Under the pieces are notes generated by a model that saw only the letters and a list, made by a program, of their open reading frames with translations, was not told the origin of the DNA and ran no database searches. From NCBI RefSeq assembly GCF_028435365.1, contig NZ_JAGTJJ010000012.1, forward strand, positions 1 through 64,000: 64,000 bases of DNA, written 5' to 3'. Shown here one piece after another: positions 33,086 through 41,258 of the stretch; position 1 is the first letter of the stretch, and each line of letters begins with the position of its first letter. Made by a program: the position numbers and the translations under genes. Source of the stretch: Polyangium jinanense. Lineage in GTDB: Bacteria > Myxococcota > Polyangia > Polyangiales > Polyangiaceae.

Positions 33086-33740
33086 TTGGTGAATGCATGT
33101 GTGGAGGAGCTCTTGCGTTCGCTGCGAAGGCGAGCGAAGCGCCTCTTCGGGCTTGCAAGCGTCGATCGTGCGTTTCCCGGGGCGGTGACGTTCATCCAGC
33201 GCTTCGACTCGGCGCTCCGTCTCAACGTGCATGTACACACGCTCGCGCTGGACGGGGTCTATGTGCGGGAGGATGATTCGATGGGAGAGCCTGTCTTCCG
33301 CGCGCTCCCGGCGCCCACGGCAGACGAAGTGTTCGACATTGCCGAGCGCACGGCCAAGCGAGTCGTCGCCGCGCTGAAGAAGCGCGGCCGAGCTGTGGAT
33401 GGGCTCTGGGACGAGGGGAGTACGGTGGACGATTTCGATCCAGCGCTCGTCGCTTGTTATGGTGTGGCAGCTCGTGCGTCCGCGCTTCGGATGGTGGAGG
33501 GCGATCGACCGCGCGACGGTGAGCGTGTTTCCGTGGTGATGGGCTTCGACATTCACGCGGGCGCGGTGATCGATGGCCGCGATTGCCACCGCGGGGCTTG
33601 GGGCGAAGGACGCCGAAGGCGATCCGGAGCCCCAAATGTCGAAGGGAGAGGCTGTGCCGGTATCTGGCCCGGCCGCCGATTGCACAGGAACGGCTCGTCG
33701 AGATCGCCGGCGGGAAGCTGCCTATGAGTTGAAGAAGGCG
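33086..33740 (+). pseudogene. IS91-like transposase, middle part (copy ii, interrupted)
   Basis: Reads VNACVEELLRSLRRRAKRLF, then TFIQRFDSALRLNVHVHTLALDGVYV with the His-x-His motif of Y2/HUH rolling-circle transposases, down to GFDIHAGAVIDGRD. A roughly 60-bp foreign-looking insertion then shifts the frame before LERLCRYLARPPIAQERLVE (the tyrosine-containing region). The N-terminus is replaced by the SDR block. The 3' side stops at GAAGAAGGCG where a partial junction element begins. Together with 34601-35112 it reconstructs most of one transposase. Confidence 0.82.
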
Positions 33741-33753
33741 TTGTCCTAGGTGC
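33741..33753 (+). repeat. Partial junction element
   Basis: TTGTCCTAGGTGC, the last 13 bases of the junction element, directly joined to transposase fragment ii on the left and to a truncated transporter gene on the right. Confidence 0.75.
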
Positions 33754-34114
33754 CGCCGTCAAGCCTGAGGAGACCGCCTCGGCGGCTGGGCTCTCGAATT
33801 TCCTGCGCACCTGCGCGGGCGCGTTCGCGACCTCGCTGATGACCACCCTGTGGGACAACACCGCGAACGAGAAGCGGGCCCAGTTGGTCGGACACCTCAA
33901 CGATGTCCCTGCGACCATCGATGCCATGAGCGCGAAGGGGCTGACGCCGGATCAGGCGGTGGGTCAGATCGAGCGCATGGTGCAGGTGCAGGCGGTCATG
34001 CTGGCGACCAATCACCTGTTCCTGGTCTCCATGCTGTTGTTCATCTTCGCCGCGTCGATCGTCTGGATCTCGCCCCGGCCGCGCGCCGCCCCGCCTCCAG
34101 GCGGGGGGCACTAG
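33754..34114 (+). pseudogene. 3' end of an EmrB/DHA2-type efflux transporter gene
   Basis: Open in frame from the junction: VKPEETASAAGLSNFLRTCAG, FATSLMTTLWDNTANEKRAQL, QAVMLATNHLFLVSMLLFIFAASIVW, then RPRAAPPPGGGH-stop. This is the last loop and final transmembrane helix of a DHA2 (EmrB-type) MFS drug exporter. About three quarters of the gene is missing on the 5' side, exactly at the junction element. It overlaps the stop of the convergent VOC gene. Confidence 0.75.
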
Positions 34115-34527
34115 CTAGCGGGCGGGCCCTTCAGTTCGACCGTGTTGCCCTCGGGGTCCCGCAGATAGATCGAGAGGCCTTCGCCGAGCGCGCCGTAGCG
34201 CTGGCCGGACTCGGTGACCTCGACGCCGTGACGGGCCAGGTGGGCGCGGATCGCCGCCTCGTCGAACGGCGCGACCTGCAGGCAGAAATGGTCGAGGTTG
34301 CGGCCCTCCAGCTGCGGGCCCGCGCCACCCATTCGGCCCAGCGGACCGTCGAGGGTGACGAGGTCGATCATCTCGCGGCCGGCGCGCAGGTGGGTGAGGC
34401 CGAGCTCAGGCCGGTCCCAGTCGACGGAGCAGCCGAGCACCTCGGTGTAGAAGCCGACCATCCGCGCCTTGTCGCGGATGCGCAGCACGATGTGGTCAAA
34501 GCCCTGGAGCGCGATGGGATGGGTCAT
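34111..34527 (-). CDS. VOC (glyoxalase-fold) protein, cargo gene
   Basis: Complete 138-residue VOC protein: FDHIVLRIRDKARMVGFYTEVLGC, then REMIDLVTLDG, NLDHFCLQVAPFDE and YLRDPEGNTVELKGP. His in FDH, His in LDHF and Glu in VELK fit the metal-ligand pattern. It is unlike the VOC protein at 2796-3302. It lies with the transporter end in an 860-bp block inside the transposase gene. A few further minus-strand codons at 34553-34600 (VVGHAASSGIFGLLL-stop) are the tail of another gene cut at the block border. Confidence 0.85.
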   Translation of the reverse strand: MTHPIALQGFDHIVLRIRDKARMVGFYTEVLGCSVDWDRPELGLTHLRAGREMIDLVTLDGPLGRMGGAGPQLEGRNLDHFCLQVAPFDEAAIRAHLARHGVEVTESGQRYGALGEGLSIYLRDPEGNTVELKGPPAS

Positions 34528-34600
34528 GGCCCCATCCTAGCCGCTGCGGGCTCAGAGCAGCAGGCCGAAGATGCCGCTCGACGCGGCGTGGCCGACGACC

Positions 34601-35112
34601 GGGAAGCTGCGCTATGAGTTGAAGAAGGCGTGGCGCGATGGGACACGATTCGTCGTTTTCGAACCGCACGAGCTTCTGGCGAGAGTATGCGCGATGATAC
34701 CGCCGCCACGATTTCACATGATCCGATTTCATGGAGTGCTCGCCCCGAATGCGGCGCTGCGCAGGCACGTCGTGGGCTCTCTGCGCCCCTCGGCCCTGGC
34801 GATGGAGCCAGCCCCTGCGACGTTTACGACACCAGGCATTGAGCAGCCATCGCTGTTCGGGCAGATGGAGGCTCCATCGGGTTTCGACGCGGCAAGATGC
34901 GCCGCAAGCCGTGGGCGTGGCTTTTGCGGCATGTGTTTACGATTGACGTGACGGTGTGTCCTGAATGCTCGGGCAAGATGCGCTGGCGGGCGGTGGCGCT
35001 CACGCCGGAGACGATCGCAGAGGGACTGGCTCGAGCTGGGCTCTCCGCACGCGGGCCGCCGAGGAGGCCGAGAGCGCCGAGGGGCCAGCTCTCGCTGCCG
35101 TTTCCGCGCTGA
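34601..35112 (+). pseudogene. IS91-like transposase, C-terminal part (copy iii)
   Basis: Begins GGGAAGCTGCGCTATGAG, repeating about 29 bp from the end of copy ii. It continues RYELKKAWRDGTRFVVFEPH, PPPRFHMIRFHGVLAPNAAL, WAWLLRHVFTIDVTVCPECS, MRWRAVALTPETIAEGLARA and finishes GQLSLPFPR-stop. A small deletion near GFDAARC shifts the frame relative to copy iv. This is the only copy with the natural C-terminus and downstream DNA. Confidence 0.82.
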
Positions 35113-35217
35113 GGCACAGCCTCTGTGCAGCTGTTCTGCGCCCATCATGCGTCCGATGAGCATCGGTCGTGGGCGTCAGGAAAGAGGTCGCCTGGTGCCG
35201 CGGCGGTTTCGTGTGTT
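35113..35217 (+). other. Possible oriIS end of the IS91-like element
   Basis: Directly after the transposase stop there are two compact hairpins: GCACAG-cct-CTGTGC (35114-35128) and CCGATG-ag-CATCGG (35153-35166). A GTTC tetranucleotide follows at 35215-35218, just where an unrelated gene begins. IS91-type elements end in an origin with hairpins 3' of the transposase and are adjacent to GAAC/GTTC- or CAAG/CTTG-type tetramers. The boundary is inferred from position, not proven. Confidence 0.42.
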
Positions 35218-35622
35218 CTACCAGAGGGTGGAGGGTCCTGCGAGGACCCAGCCGGCATCGGTAGGCTTGACCCAGAAGCCCAATGCCACCTCGATCGTCT
35301 GTGCGCGGTAGGTGACCTCGACGTAGAGATGGCTGCCGGTGTGGCCCCAGCTGAAGTCCCCGAGATCGAGTTCGCGGAGCCAGGACAGGTCCTGCTCCCA
35401 GTCGTCGGCAGCAGGACTGCAATTCGCCTCGTCCGCATCGGCGCTCGCTCCGACCGAGCCGAGCCATAGGGACTTGAGCACGTGCCCGACCGGTGGGTGA
35501 TCGACGAGCTGTTCGGCTTCAGGGATCTTCCCAGCTCGGAGCAGACTGAAGTAGCGGCAAACGACCGCTTCGACGTCGGTGTTGGCGGGGCGCTCCGTCC
35601 AGGTCTCCACCGTTGAGATCAT
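35218..35622 (-). CDS. Hypothetical protein (cargo gene)
   Basis: 134-residue soluble protein of no recognised family, with the look of an NTF2-like or SnoaL-like regulator: helix VEAVVCRYFSLLRAGKIPEAEQLVD, then LGDFSWGHTGSHLYVEVTY and VALGFWVKPTDAGWVLAGPSTLW strands. Its stop codon is at the very border of the IS91-like element. The 166 bp between its start and junction element 2 hold no recognised gene. Confidence 0.6.
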   Translation of the reverse strand: MISTVETWTERPANTDVEAVVCRYFSLLRAGKIPEAEQLVDHPPVGHVLKSLWLGSVGASADADEANCSPAADDWEQDLSWLRELDLGDFSWGHTGSHLYVEVTYRAQTIEVALGFWVKPTDAGWVLAGPSTLW

Positions 35623-35788
35623 AAAGGTTGGATGGACACCACGGAGCGGTTTTCACCCTGAACATCGCGGGTTGTGGGGGCTGCATGAGGCGGGGCTGCG
35701 GGGCAAGTTGATGGGGTGACCGGCTTCTGCTCGGGCTGGTCAGCGGGCCGCCGGTGTGGAAGGACACGGTTGAGCGCCGCGCGAGATG

Positions 35789-35839
35789 CGTGCTACGCCC
35801 CCGAGGAGGCGGAAATCCTGGTTTATTTGTCCTAGGTGC
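35789..35839 (+). repeat. Junction element, copy 2
   Basis: GTGCTACGCCCCCGAGGAGG followed by CGGAAATCCTGG and TTTATTTGTCCTAGGTGC, identical at its right half to copies 1 and 3. Confidence 0.88.
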
Positions 35840-36301
35840 CCCTGCAGCCGAATTGGACTGTCGATCTCGTTGAGCAGAATCCTCGCCTGCCCCCAGGTCT
35901 CATAACGTGCCGCCCAGGACGTCGATGCCGAGTTGCGGGTCGCCGTGCTTGGCCGTGAGCTTCAAGCAGCCGGCGGTTCCGGGCAGTGCTGAGGGCTTGC
36001 CGATCGCGCCGGGGAATCAACGCGCAGAAACTCTGACCATTCCAGAGACAAAAGGCAAGGCCTCACCCCGAATAGATCCCGCTATTGCAACCGCCGCGCT
36101 ACGCCTCCCGTTTCCTCTCGCACGTACTGCCGGGCGACTTCATGATGATCGGCGGCGCCATCGGCCATCTGGCTCGCAACCACTGCCGCCATTTCTACGG
36201 CCGATCCTCGCCACGACCTGCCCACGATGTCAAACCTCATCCGCATCCCGCGTACAAGGGGTGAGCGGCTCGAGTTCGGTGCATTGATTGCCAGACCCGG
36301 G
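35840..36301. other. Island DNA with gene fragments only
   Basis: No intact gene. A minus-strand frame across 35905-36010 (PGAIGKPSALPGTAGCLKLT, then AKHGDPQLGIDVLGG) and a plus-strand frame over 36075-36260 (PPRYASRFLSHVLPGDFMMI, then GHLARNHCRHF, ending at TGA) read like protein remnants, but I cannot name a family. The DNA is less GC-rich than the host. Confidence 0.4.
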
Positions 36302-37111
36302 TCATGGCGCTACGCGACCACGAGCCCATTCCGTGGCTCGTTCTACGGCCAACCCCATTGCCGCGGACCCATCAGATCCGATGCAATTGATGCCGGCGTC
36401 TCGGTAAGCATCCAACTGGTGCGGTTTGACAACAACGACGATCGGCGATCGTGCGCCATGGAACTTGTAGGTCGCTACGTGCAAGTCATTGCCGTATCGA
36501 TAGTCGAGATCAGACATATCAACGATCATGCCGTCTGGATCGATCATGGCGCAGAACATGTTCAGGACGCGTCCGATGAGGACCGCATCATCGAGACCTT
36601 CTGACCCTTGTCGATATGTCCCGCTAAACCGAACAAGCCCGATCCGCATCATTCCTTCCGCGTGTACTTCTGCGGCGGAGTGAATCGTCGGCGAACTACT
36701 ATCAATCATGAAAACGCCTGGAGTCGCATCCAAGTCTCGTGGATCGACAGGCCTTCCCTTCTTGGTCTTGAGCTTTCGCTCGACACACACACGCGTCAAT
36801 CCTTGTAACTCGACTGGGCTGATTGGCGTCAAGTCATCGCCTGCCTCTACTGCGACGCAATTCAATAGCCTAAAGGGATGGCTCATGATTCCCGCCTGGT
36901 TGGCAGGGGAGAAATCTTTCGGAAAGGAAACCGCGCCGCCGAGTCGATTTTCGGGTGCATCAAAACATTCACTCAAGCATAGGTTTGCCAACTTGGGTGC
37001 GCTGTAAGCGAATCCCATGTCGTTCACCTTCACCAGTGAAATGAGTCGTCCACCGCCAAGATGAAAATCCAGCAGCGGCACCGAAAGCTTTGGCAATGCT
37101 ACAAAGGTCAT
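36302..37111 (-). CDS. Hypothetical protein, atypical composition
   Basis: 269-residue soluble protein of no recognised family. Its reading is protein-like (LPKLSVPLLDFHLGGGRLIS, VEAGDDLTPISPVELQGLTR, NMFCAMIDPDGMIVDMSDLDYRYGND) and it ends GLAVERATEWARGRVAP. Codon use and GC content are clearly below the surrounding chromosome (AAT, ATA, GTT, TTG used freely). I choose the ATG at 37111, because in-frame sequence before it is GC-rich and probably lies across a junction. It could be a cargo gene of the island. Confidence 0.58.
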   Translation of the reverse strand: MTFVALPKLSVPLLDFHLGGGRLISLVKVNDMGFAYSAPKLANLCLSECFDAPENRLGGAVSFPKDFSPANQAGIMSHPFRLLNCVAVEAGDDLTPISPVELQGLTRVCVERKLKTKKGRPVDPRDLDATPGVFMIDSSSPTIHSAAEVHAEGMMRIGLVRFSGTYRQGSEGLDDAVLIGRVLNMFCAMIDPDGMIVDMSDLDYRYGNDLHVATYKFHGARSPIVVVVKPHQLDAYRDAGINCIGSDGSAAMGLAVERATEWARGRVAP

Positions 37112-37342
37112 TTCAACGTCCTCGACAACTGGCCCGGCGCGCGGGTCGAGGCGCAGGGGGCCCTGCCATGGCGGGTCGGAGTACGCGTCGACCTCGACGA
37201 ACAGGAGGCCGGGCACCCACAGGAGCGGGCGGCGCTACCCCTCGGGCTTTCGGTCGGGCGACTCGTCGGTCACGAGCGCACCTCGTTAGGCGAGAGCGCG
37301 CGCGCTCGAGCTCGTCGAAACGCACCATCATGTCGGATCGGC

Positions 37343-38071
37343 TCACGAGCTAGCTCTGGAGGGGACGCTCACGCCCCGGAGCAGGAGCCAGACGCCGATC
37401 GTGAGCTCGAAGAGCGTCCCTGGCGCGAAGGCCAGCACCGTGTAGCTGGCGTACTGCGGCATGAGGATGTTCGTGAGCGACCCCAGGAGGATCAGCGTGT
37501 AACACACGATCCCGAAGCCGGACAGGCGCTGCGGGACGTAGCGCGACGTGTAGAAGAGCCAGCAGAAGGGGATCGCGCCCAGGCACATCAGGACCAGCAG
37601 GTAGTCCATGCCGACCGCGCGGACTCTCAGGAGCAGGTCGATCTGCGCGGCGGCCTGCGTGGCGTCGAGCGCGGTGCGGCCTTCCGCCAGCACGGCGACG
37701 AAGGCCCCGGCGAGCACCGTGACGCACCCCAGGACGCCCTCCGAGGCGCGGAACACGAGCGCGACGAGCGAGAGGTTCCTGTCGACCGGCGCGAGGACCG
37801 CGTAGTGCGCGGCCGACAAGAGCAGGACGGCCGCGAACATCACGAGGTCCAGCGCGAGGCCGAGGCGGAAGAGCGTCGGGTGGCTCGCGATCCTGGCGGC
37901 CGTCCCGGCGACGTCCCCCGCCTGGACGAGGTGAGGCTGGATCAAGACGAGGTTGAGGACCGGGGGCACGATCGCGAGCAGATAGGCCAGGCCCGTGATC
38001 CTGGCGTAGGTCGAGGGCGCCGGTGTGTGGATGCGGGACGCGTGGTCGGTGATCTGGAGGGCGGTGTCCAT
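37343..38071 (-). CDS. DUF4386-family membrane protein
   Basis: 242-residue integral membrane protein with about six hydrophobic segments (ITGLAYLLAIVPPVLNLVLI; LGLALDLVMFAAVLLLSAAHYAVL; LVALVFRASEGVLGCVTVLAG; MDYLLVLMCLGAIPFCWLFY; GFGIVCYTLILLGSLTNILM; TLFELTIGVWLLLRG). The conserved YRASEG-type (FRASEG) and FCWLFYTSRYVPQRLSGFG signatures mark DUF4386. Function unknown. It diverges from a LysR-type regulator 106 bp away, the classical arrangement of a LysR target. Confidence 0.8.
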   Translation of the reverse strand: MDTALQITDHASRIHTPAPSTYARITGLAYLLAIVPPVLNLVLIQPHLVQAGDVAGTAARIASHPTLFRLGLALDLVMFAAVLLLSAAHYAVLAPVDRNLSLVALVFRASEGVLGCVTVLAGAFVAVLAEGRTALDATQAAAQIDLLLRVRAVGMDYLLVLMCLGAIPFCWLFYTSRYVPQRLSGFGIVCYTLILLGSLTNILMPQYASYTVLAFAPGTLFELTIGVWLLLRGVSVPSRASS

Positions 38072-38177
38072 GGTGCTCCGTGGGCTCGGCGCGCGAGCGC
38101 CGGCGGAGCCAGGGTGGGCGTGCGGGGCCGCGCGGGCCAGCGTCGATTCCGTTCACGCGCTGTGCGAAAATGCAGAG

Positions 38178-39062
38178 GTGGACTGGGACGACCTTCGATA
38201 TGTGCTCGCGATCGCGCGCGACCGAACCCTGAGCCGCGCCGCCGAGAGCCTGGGCGCGAGTCATACGACCGTCGGACGCCGGGTACGCGCGATCGAGCAG
38301 GCGCTGGGCGCGCGCCTCTTCGATCAGACCCCGGACGGGTTCGTGCCCACGAGCGCGGGGCAGGACATCGCCGAGGTCGCCGAGCGGATGGAGGCCGAGG
38401 TGCTCGCGCTCGAGGGACGGGTCCTCGGGCGAGACGTGCGGCTCCAGGGCAGCCTCCGCGTGGCGACCATGGACATCCTGTTTCGCAGGTACCGCGACGC
38501 GTTCGCGTCGTTCCTGGCCCGCTATCCGAGCGTCGAGCTGACCGTCACGTCCAGCAACGACGAGGTGTCGCTCACGCGGCGCGAGGCCGACGTCGCCCTC
38601 CGGATGACGAGCTCGCCGCCGGAGTACCTCGTGGGCCGCAAGGTGGGGCGCGTGGACTTCGCGGTCTACGGCAGCCGCGCGCTGGTCGAGCGGCTTGGCC
38701 CGGACGCCGGCTACGGCGACTACCCCTGGATCCACTGGGACGAGCGCCTGAACCTGCGCTGGCTCGACGAGTGGCTGGCCCGCAACGCCCCCGGCGCGCG
38801 GATCGCGATGCGCATGGACGTCAGCTCGATGGTGCTGCGCGAGGCCGTCGCCACGGGCATCGGCCTGCACTTCCTCGCCTGCTTCGAGGGCGACGCGGAT
38901 CCCGCGCTGACGCGCGTGGGGCCCGTCGATCCGCGCTTCAGCCGGGACGTATGGCTGCTCACCATGCCCGACCTTCGCAGCACGAGCCGCGTCCGCGCCT
39001 TCATGGACCACATGGACGAATCCACGCGCGCGAGCCGCACCGGCGCGGCAACGGCCGAGTAG
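38178..39062 (+). CDS. LysR-family transcriptional regulator
   Basis: 294-residue LTTR: N-terminal winged HTH WDDLRYVLAIARDRTLSRAA then ESLGASHTTVGRRVRAIEQA (about residues 3-60), linker helix, and periplasmic-binding-protein-like effector domain (GSLRVATMDI, VELTVTSSNDEV, LTRREADVALRM). The GTG at 38178 (VDWDDLRY) fits the normal LTTR N-terminus; longer in-frame starts lack family features. The SHTTVGRRV recognition helix is of the type seen in GcvA/AmpR-like relatives. It probably controls the divergent DUF4386 gene. Confidence 0.88.
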   Translation: MDWDDLRYVLAIARDRTLSRAAESLGASHTTVGRRVRAIEQALGARLFDQTPDGFVPTSAGQDIAEVAERMEAEVLALEGRVLGRDVRLQGSLRVATMDILFRRYRDAFASFLARYPSVELTVTSSNDEVSLTRREADVALRMTSSPPEYLVGRKVGRVDFAVYGSRALVERLGPDAGYGDYPWIHWDERLNLRWLDEWLARNAPGARIAMRMDVSSMVLREAVATGIGLHFLACFEGDADPALTRVGPVDPRFSRDVWLLTMPDLRSTSRVRAFMDHMDESTRASRTGAATAE

Positions 39063-39387
39063 CGCCCGCGGGCGTCCGTATCCGCTCTGCGTGAGCGACG
39101 CCGACGGCAACCCGCCCTGACCAGCCCCCCCAGGGTCGAACCCCCCCGCCGCGCCTCCCCACCCACCCCGATCCCCGGCGTCGAGGTGCTCGGCCTCGGG
39201 CGAGGTGCGTGGCCTCGGCGCGGAGGTGCGCCGCTGGTGAGCGAGGCTCGCCCTTGCTGACCCGCAGGTACATCGCGCCACCGCGGGGAGATGACGGCGG
39301 CGGCGGACGTATAGACCTCTCATGAACCGATGGATCATCGCCCACGGGGACCGAGGAGGGCGGCTCCACGTCGTGGAGCGGGCCGTG
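39063..39387. other. Intergenic DNA, nothing recognised
   Basis: GC-rich stretch between the LysR gene and junction element 3. Short runs of C and G, no protein-like frame and no repeat shared with other parts of the window. Confidence 0.4.
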
Positions 39388-39438
39388 CGTGCTACGCCCC
39401 CGAGAAGGCGGAAATCCTGGTTTATTTGTCCTAGGTGC
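39388..39438 (+). repeat. Junction element, copy 3
   Basis: CGTGCTACGCCCCCGAGAAGG then CGGAAATCCTGG and TTTATTTGTCCTAGGTGC; one base differs from copy 2 (GAGAAGG for GAGGAGG). The next bases are the middle of a truncated gene. Confidence 0.88.
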
Positions 39439-39581
39439 AGTATCCCACCACCAGTGGTGGTGGGGGCGGCGGCGGCGGGGACTTCGGCGGCGGAAGCTGG
39501 GGAGGTGGCGGCTGGGGCCCTGGCGGTGGTGGCGGTGGCGGTGGCCGAGTCGACATCGGACCAATAACCGTCATCCAGTAG
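39438..39581 (+). pseudogene. Gly-rich C-terminal gene fragment
   Basis: Open from the junction for 47 codons: QYPTTSGGGG, a run of Gly with FGGGSWGGGGWGPGG, then RVDIGPITVIQ-stop. There is no start; the 5' part is missing exactly at junction element 3. Gly-rich tails like this end many TPM-type and secreted proteins; the parent gene cannot be told. Confidence 0.6.
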
Positions 39582-39651
39582 AACGGCGGTTGATCATGCC
39601 AGCACGAAGGATGGTCGTTCTGGCATGGTCAACGTGACAGCGCGGACGCCC

Positions 39652-40584
39652 TCAACCACTGCTGTACGGCCCCTTGCCCGGGAACACCTGCAGCAGCGCG
39701 CGGGTCATCACAGTGGGATATACCGTGAAGTGATCTTCGCCGTCGATCACCGTGTTCTCCACTTTCATTGGCCGACCGCTGCGGCGCAGCTGTTCTGCGA
39801 ACTCGGCGTTGTGGCGCAGCATGTCGTTACGGGTGTAGTATCGTGGTTCCGGCTTGACCGTTTCGTAGCTGCCGATCGACAGCAGCACCGTCGTCGGCTG
39901 CGTCGGCACCTGCGCATCGGCCTGCATGCGCGGGACCAGATGGTTGTCGAACCACAGCGACGGGCTGGACAGGATGTAGGTCTGGAACATGGCCGGCCGC
40001 GTGGTCAGCACGTAGGCACCGAACAGGCCACCATAGGAATGGCCGGCGAAGGCCCGCCGCGCCGGATCGGTGCGGTAGCGCGCATCGATCATCGGCAGCA
40101 CGTGGTCGGCGAGGAAATCGCGGTAGTGCGCGGCGCCGCCGTAGGTGACGTCGTCGCTGTAGTCGCGCGGGTCGGTACGCACCGGCTCGCTGGGCGTGTA
40201 GTCGCGCGAACGACTGGCCTTGGAGCTCAGCCCTTCCTGCGGCGGCAACCCGACCAGAATGAAATCCTCGATGTTGACGCCCTGCTGGCCCACCAGGTTG
40301 CGCAGGCTGCGCACCAGCGGGAAGCTGTACAGCGCGTCAGTCACATACAGCGCCGGATATCGCTTTTCGGGGTGAGCCGCGTAGCTTCCCGGCAGCGCCA
40401 CCCAGACCGGGTAGTCACGACCGATCGGGTCATGCACGCGCAGTGCCTCGGTATCCGGCAGCACCACGCCCGGCGTGGTCGTATTGCCCTTCGCATCGCT
40501 GTGCCGGACCGGTGGTGCCATCGACATCGCACACCCGCTCAAGGCCAGGCAGGCCAGCACACTCCATCCACGCACACGCTGCAT
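39652..40584 (-). CDS. Esterase-family (alpha/beta fold) lipoprotein, cargo gene
   Basis: 310-residue putative esterase of the Fes/IroE-like PF00756 family. It has a lipoprotein signal ending LSGC, a KRYPALYVTDALYSFPL entry to the fold, the nucleophile elbow FAGHSYGGLFG (Ser), and EDHFTVYP with the likely catalytic His; the acid residue is not certain. Codon choice and style (many CAG/CTG) resemble Xanthomonadaceae rather than the host, which is inference. It lies next to a truncated relative (40671-41258) and between junction element 3 and transposase copy iv. Confidence 0.82.
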   Translation of the reverse strand: MQRVRGWSVLACLALSGCAMSMAPPVRHSDAKGNTTTPGVVLPDTEALRVHDPIGRDYPVWVALPGSYAAHPEKRYPALYVTDALYSFPLVRSLRNLVGQQGVNIEDFILVGLPPQEGLSSKASRSRDYTPSEPVRTDPRDYSDDVTYGGAAHYRDFLADHVLPMIDARYRTDPARRAFAGHSYGGLFGAYVLTTRPAMFQTYILSSPSLWFDNHLVPRMQADAQVPTQPTTVLLSIGSYETVKPEPRYYTRNDMLRHNAEFAEQLRRSGRPMKVENTVIDGEDHFTVYPTVMTRALLQVFPGKGPYSSG

Positions 40585-40670
40585 CCGTTCTCTCTCCCGT
40601 TGCGGGCGGCGCACGCTGATGGCGCCTCTGCCGCATCCTCACATGGCTCGCTGCTGTTCGCCAACCGCGC

Positions 40671-41258
40671 TCAGGGCGTGGCCGGCGGCGGCGCCGGGAA
40701 CAGCGTGCGCAATGCCTGCAGCGCCGCCGGGTGGTAGATCGTGGCATGCGTCTCTTCCGGCAGCGGCTGGTACTTCACCAGCGGCGACGGCGAAGCCTGC
40801 TGCAGCAGCGCCGCAAAACGCACGGTGGACTCGGCCAGTTCGGGCTGGCCACTGCTGGCCAGGAACACCCGCGACCGCGCACGCGCCACCGCCGGCAGCA
40901 GCGTCGGCGCCGTAACCAGCGGTGCGCCGCGGTTCCACCACAGGCTCGGGTCGAGCGCGATGTAGCTGTTGAACAGCGTCGGCTCCTGCAGCAACGTCCC
41001 GACCATGAACAGACCGGCCAGCGACTCGCCGATCAGGGCGCGCTCGTCGGTGGTGGCGAAGCGCTGGCGCACCTGCGGCATCAGCTCATCGCGCAGGAAG
41101 GTGCGATACGCCGCCGAGCCACCGATGCGCGGCGCGATCTTCTGCTCCTGCGGATCGCTGCTCGGGCCGGTCATGTCGCGGCGGCGCTCGGTATTCTCGA
41201 TACCGACCAGCAGGAACGGGCGCATGCTGCCGTTGCCGGTCAGCACCTGCACCAGGCC
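40671..41258 (-). pseudogene. Truncated second esterase gene
   Basis: The remaining 195 codons encode the C-terminal two thirds of another PF00756-type hydrolase: MRPFLLVGIENTERRRDMTG, the nucleophile elbow ALIGESLAGLF, YIALDPSLWWN, and the His region in PLPEETHATIYHPAAL. The 5' end is missing where transposase copy iv starts (41259). The two hydrolase genes were probably neighbours in the donor. Confidence 0.78.

Noticed and set aside
33839..34114. Independent small membrane protein
   Set aside because: The frame is open back to the junction at 33754 and matches the end of a DHA2 transporter, so it is a truncated gene.
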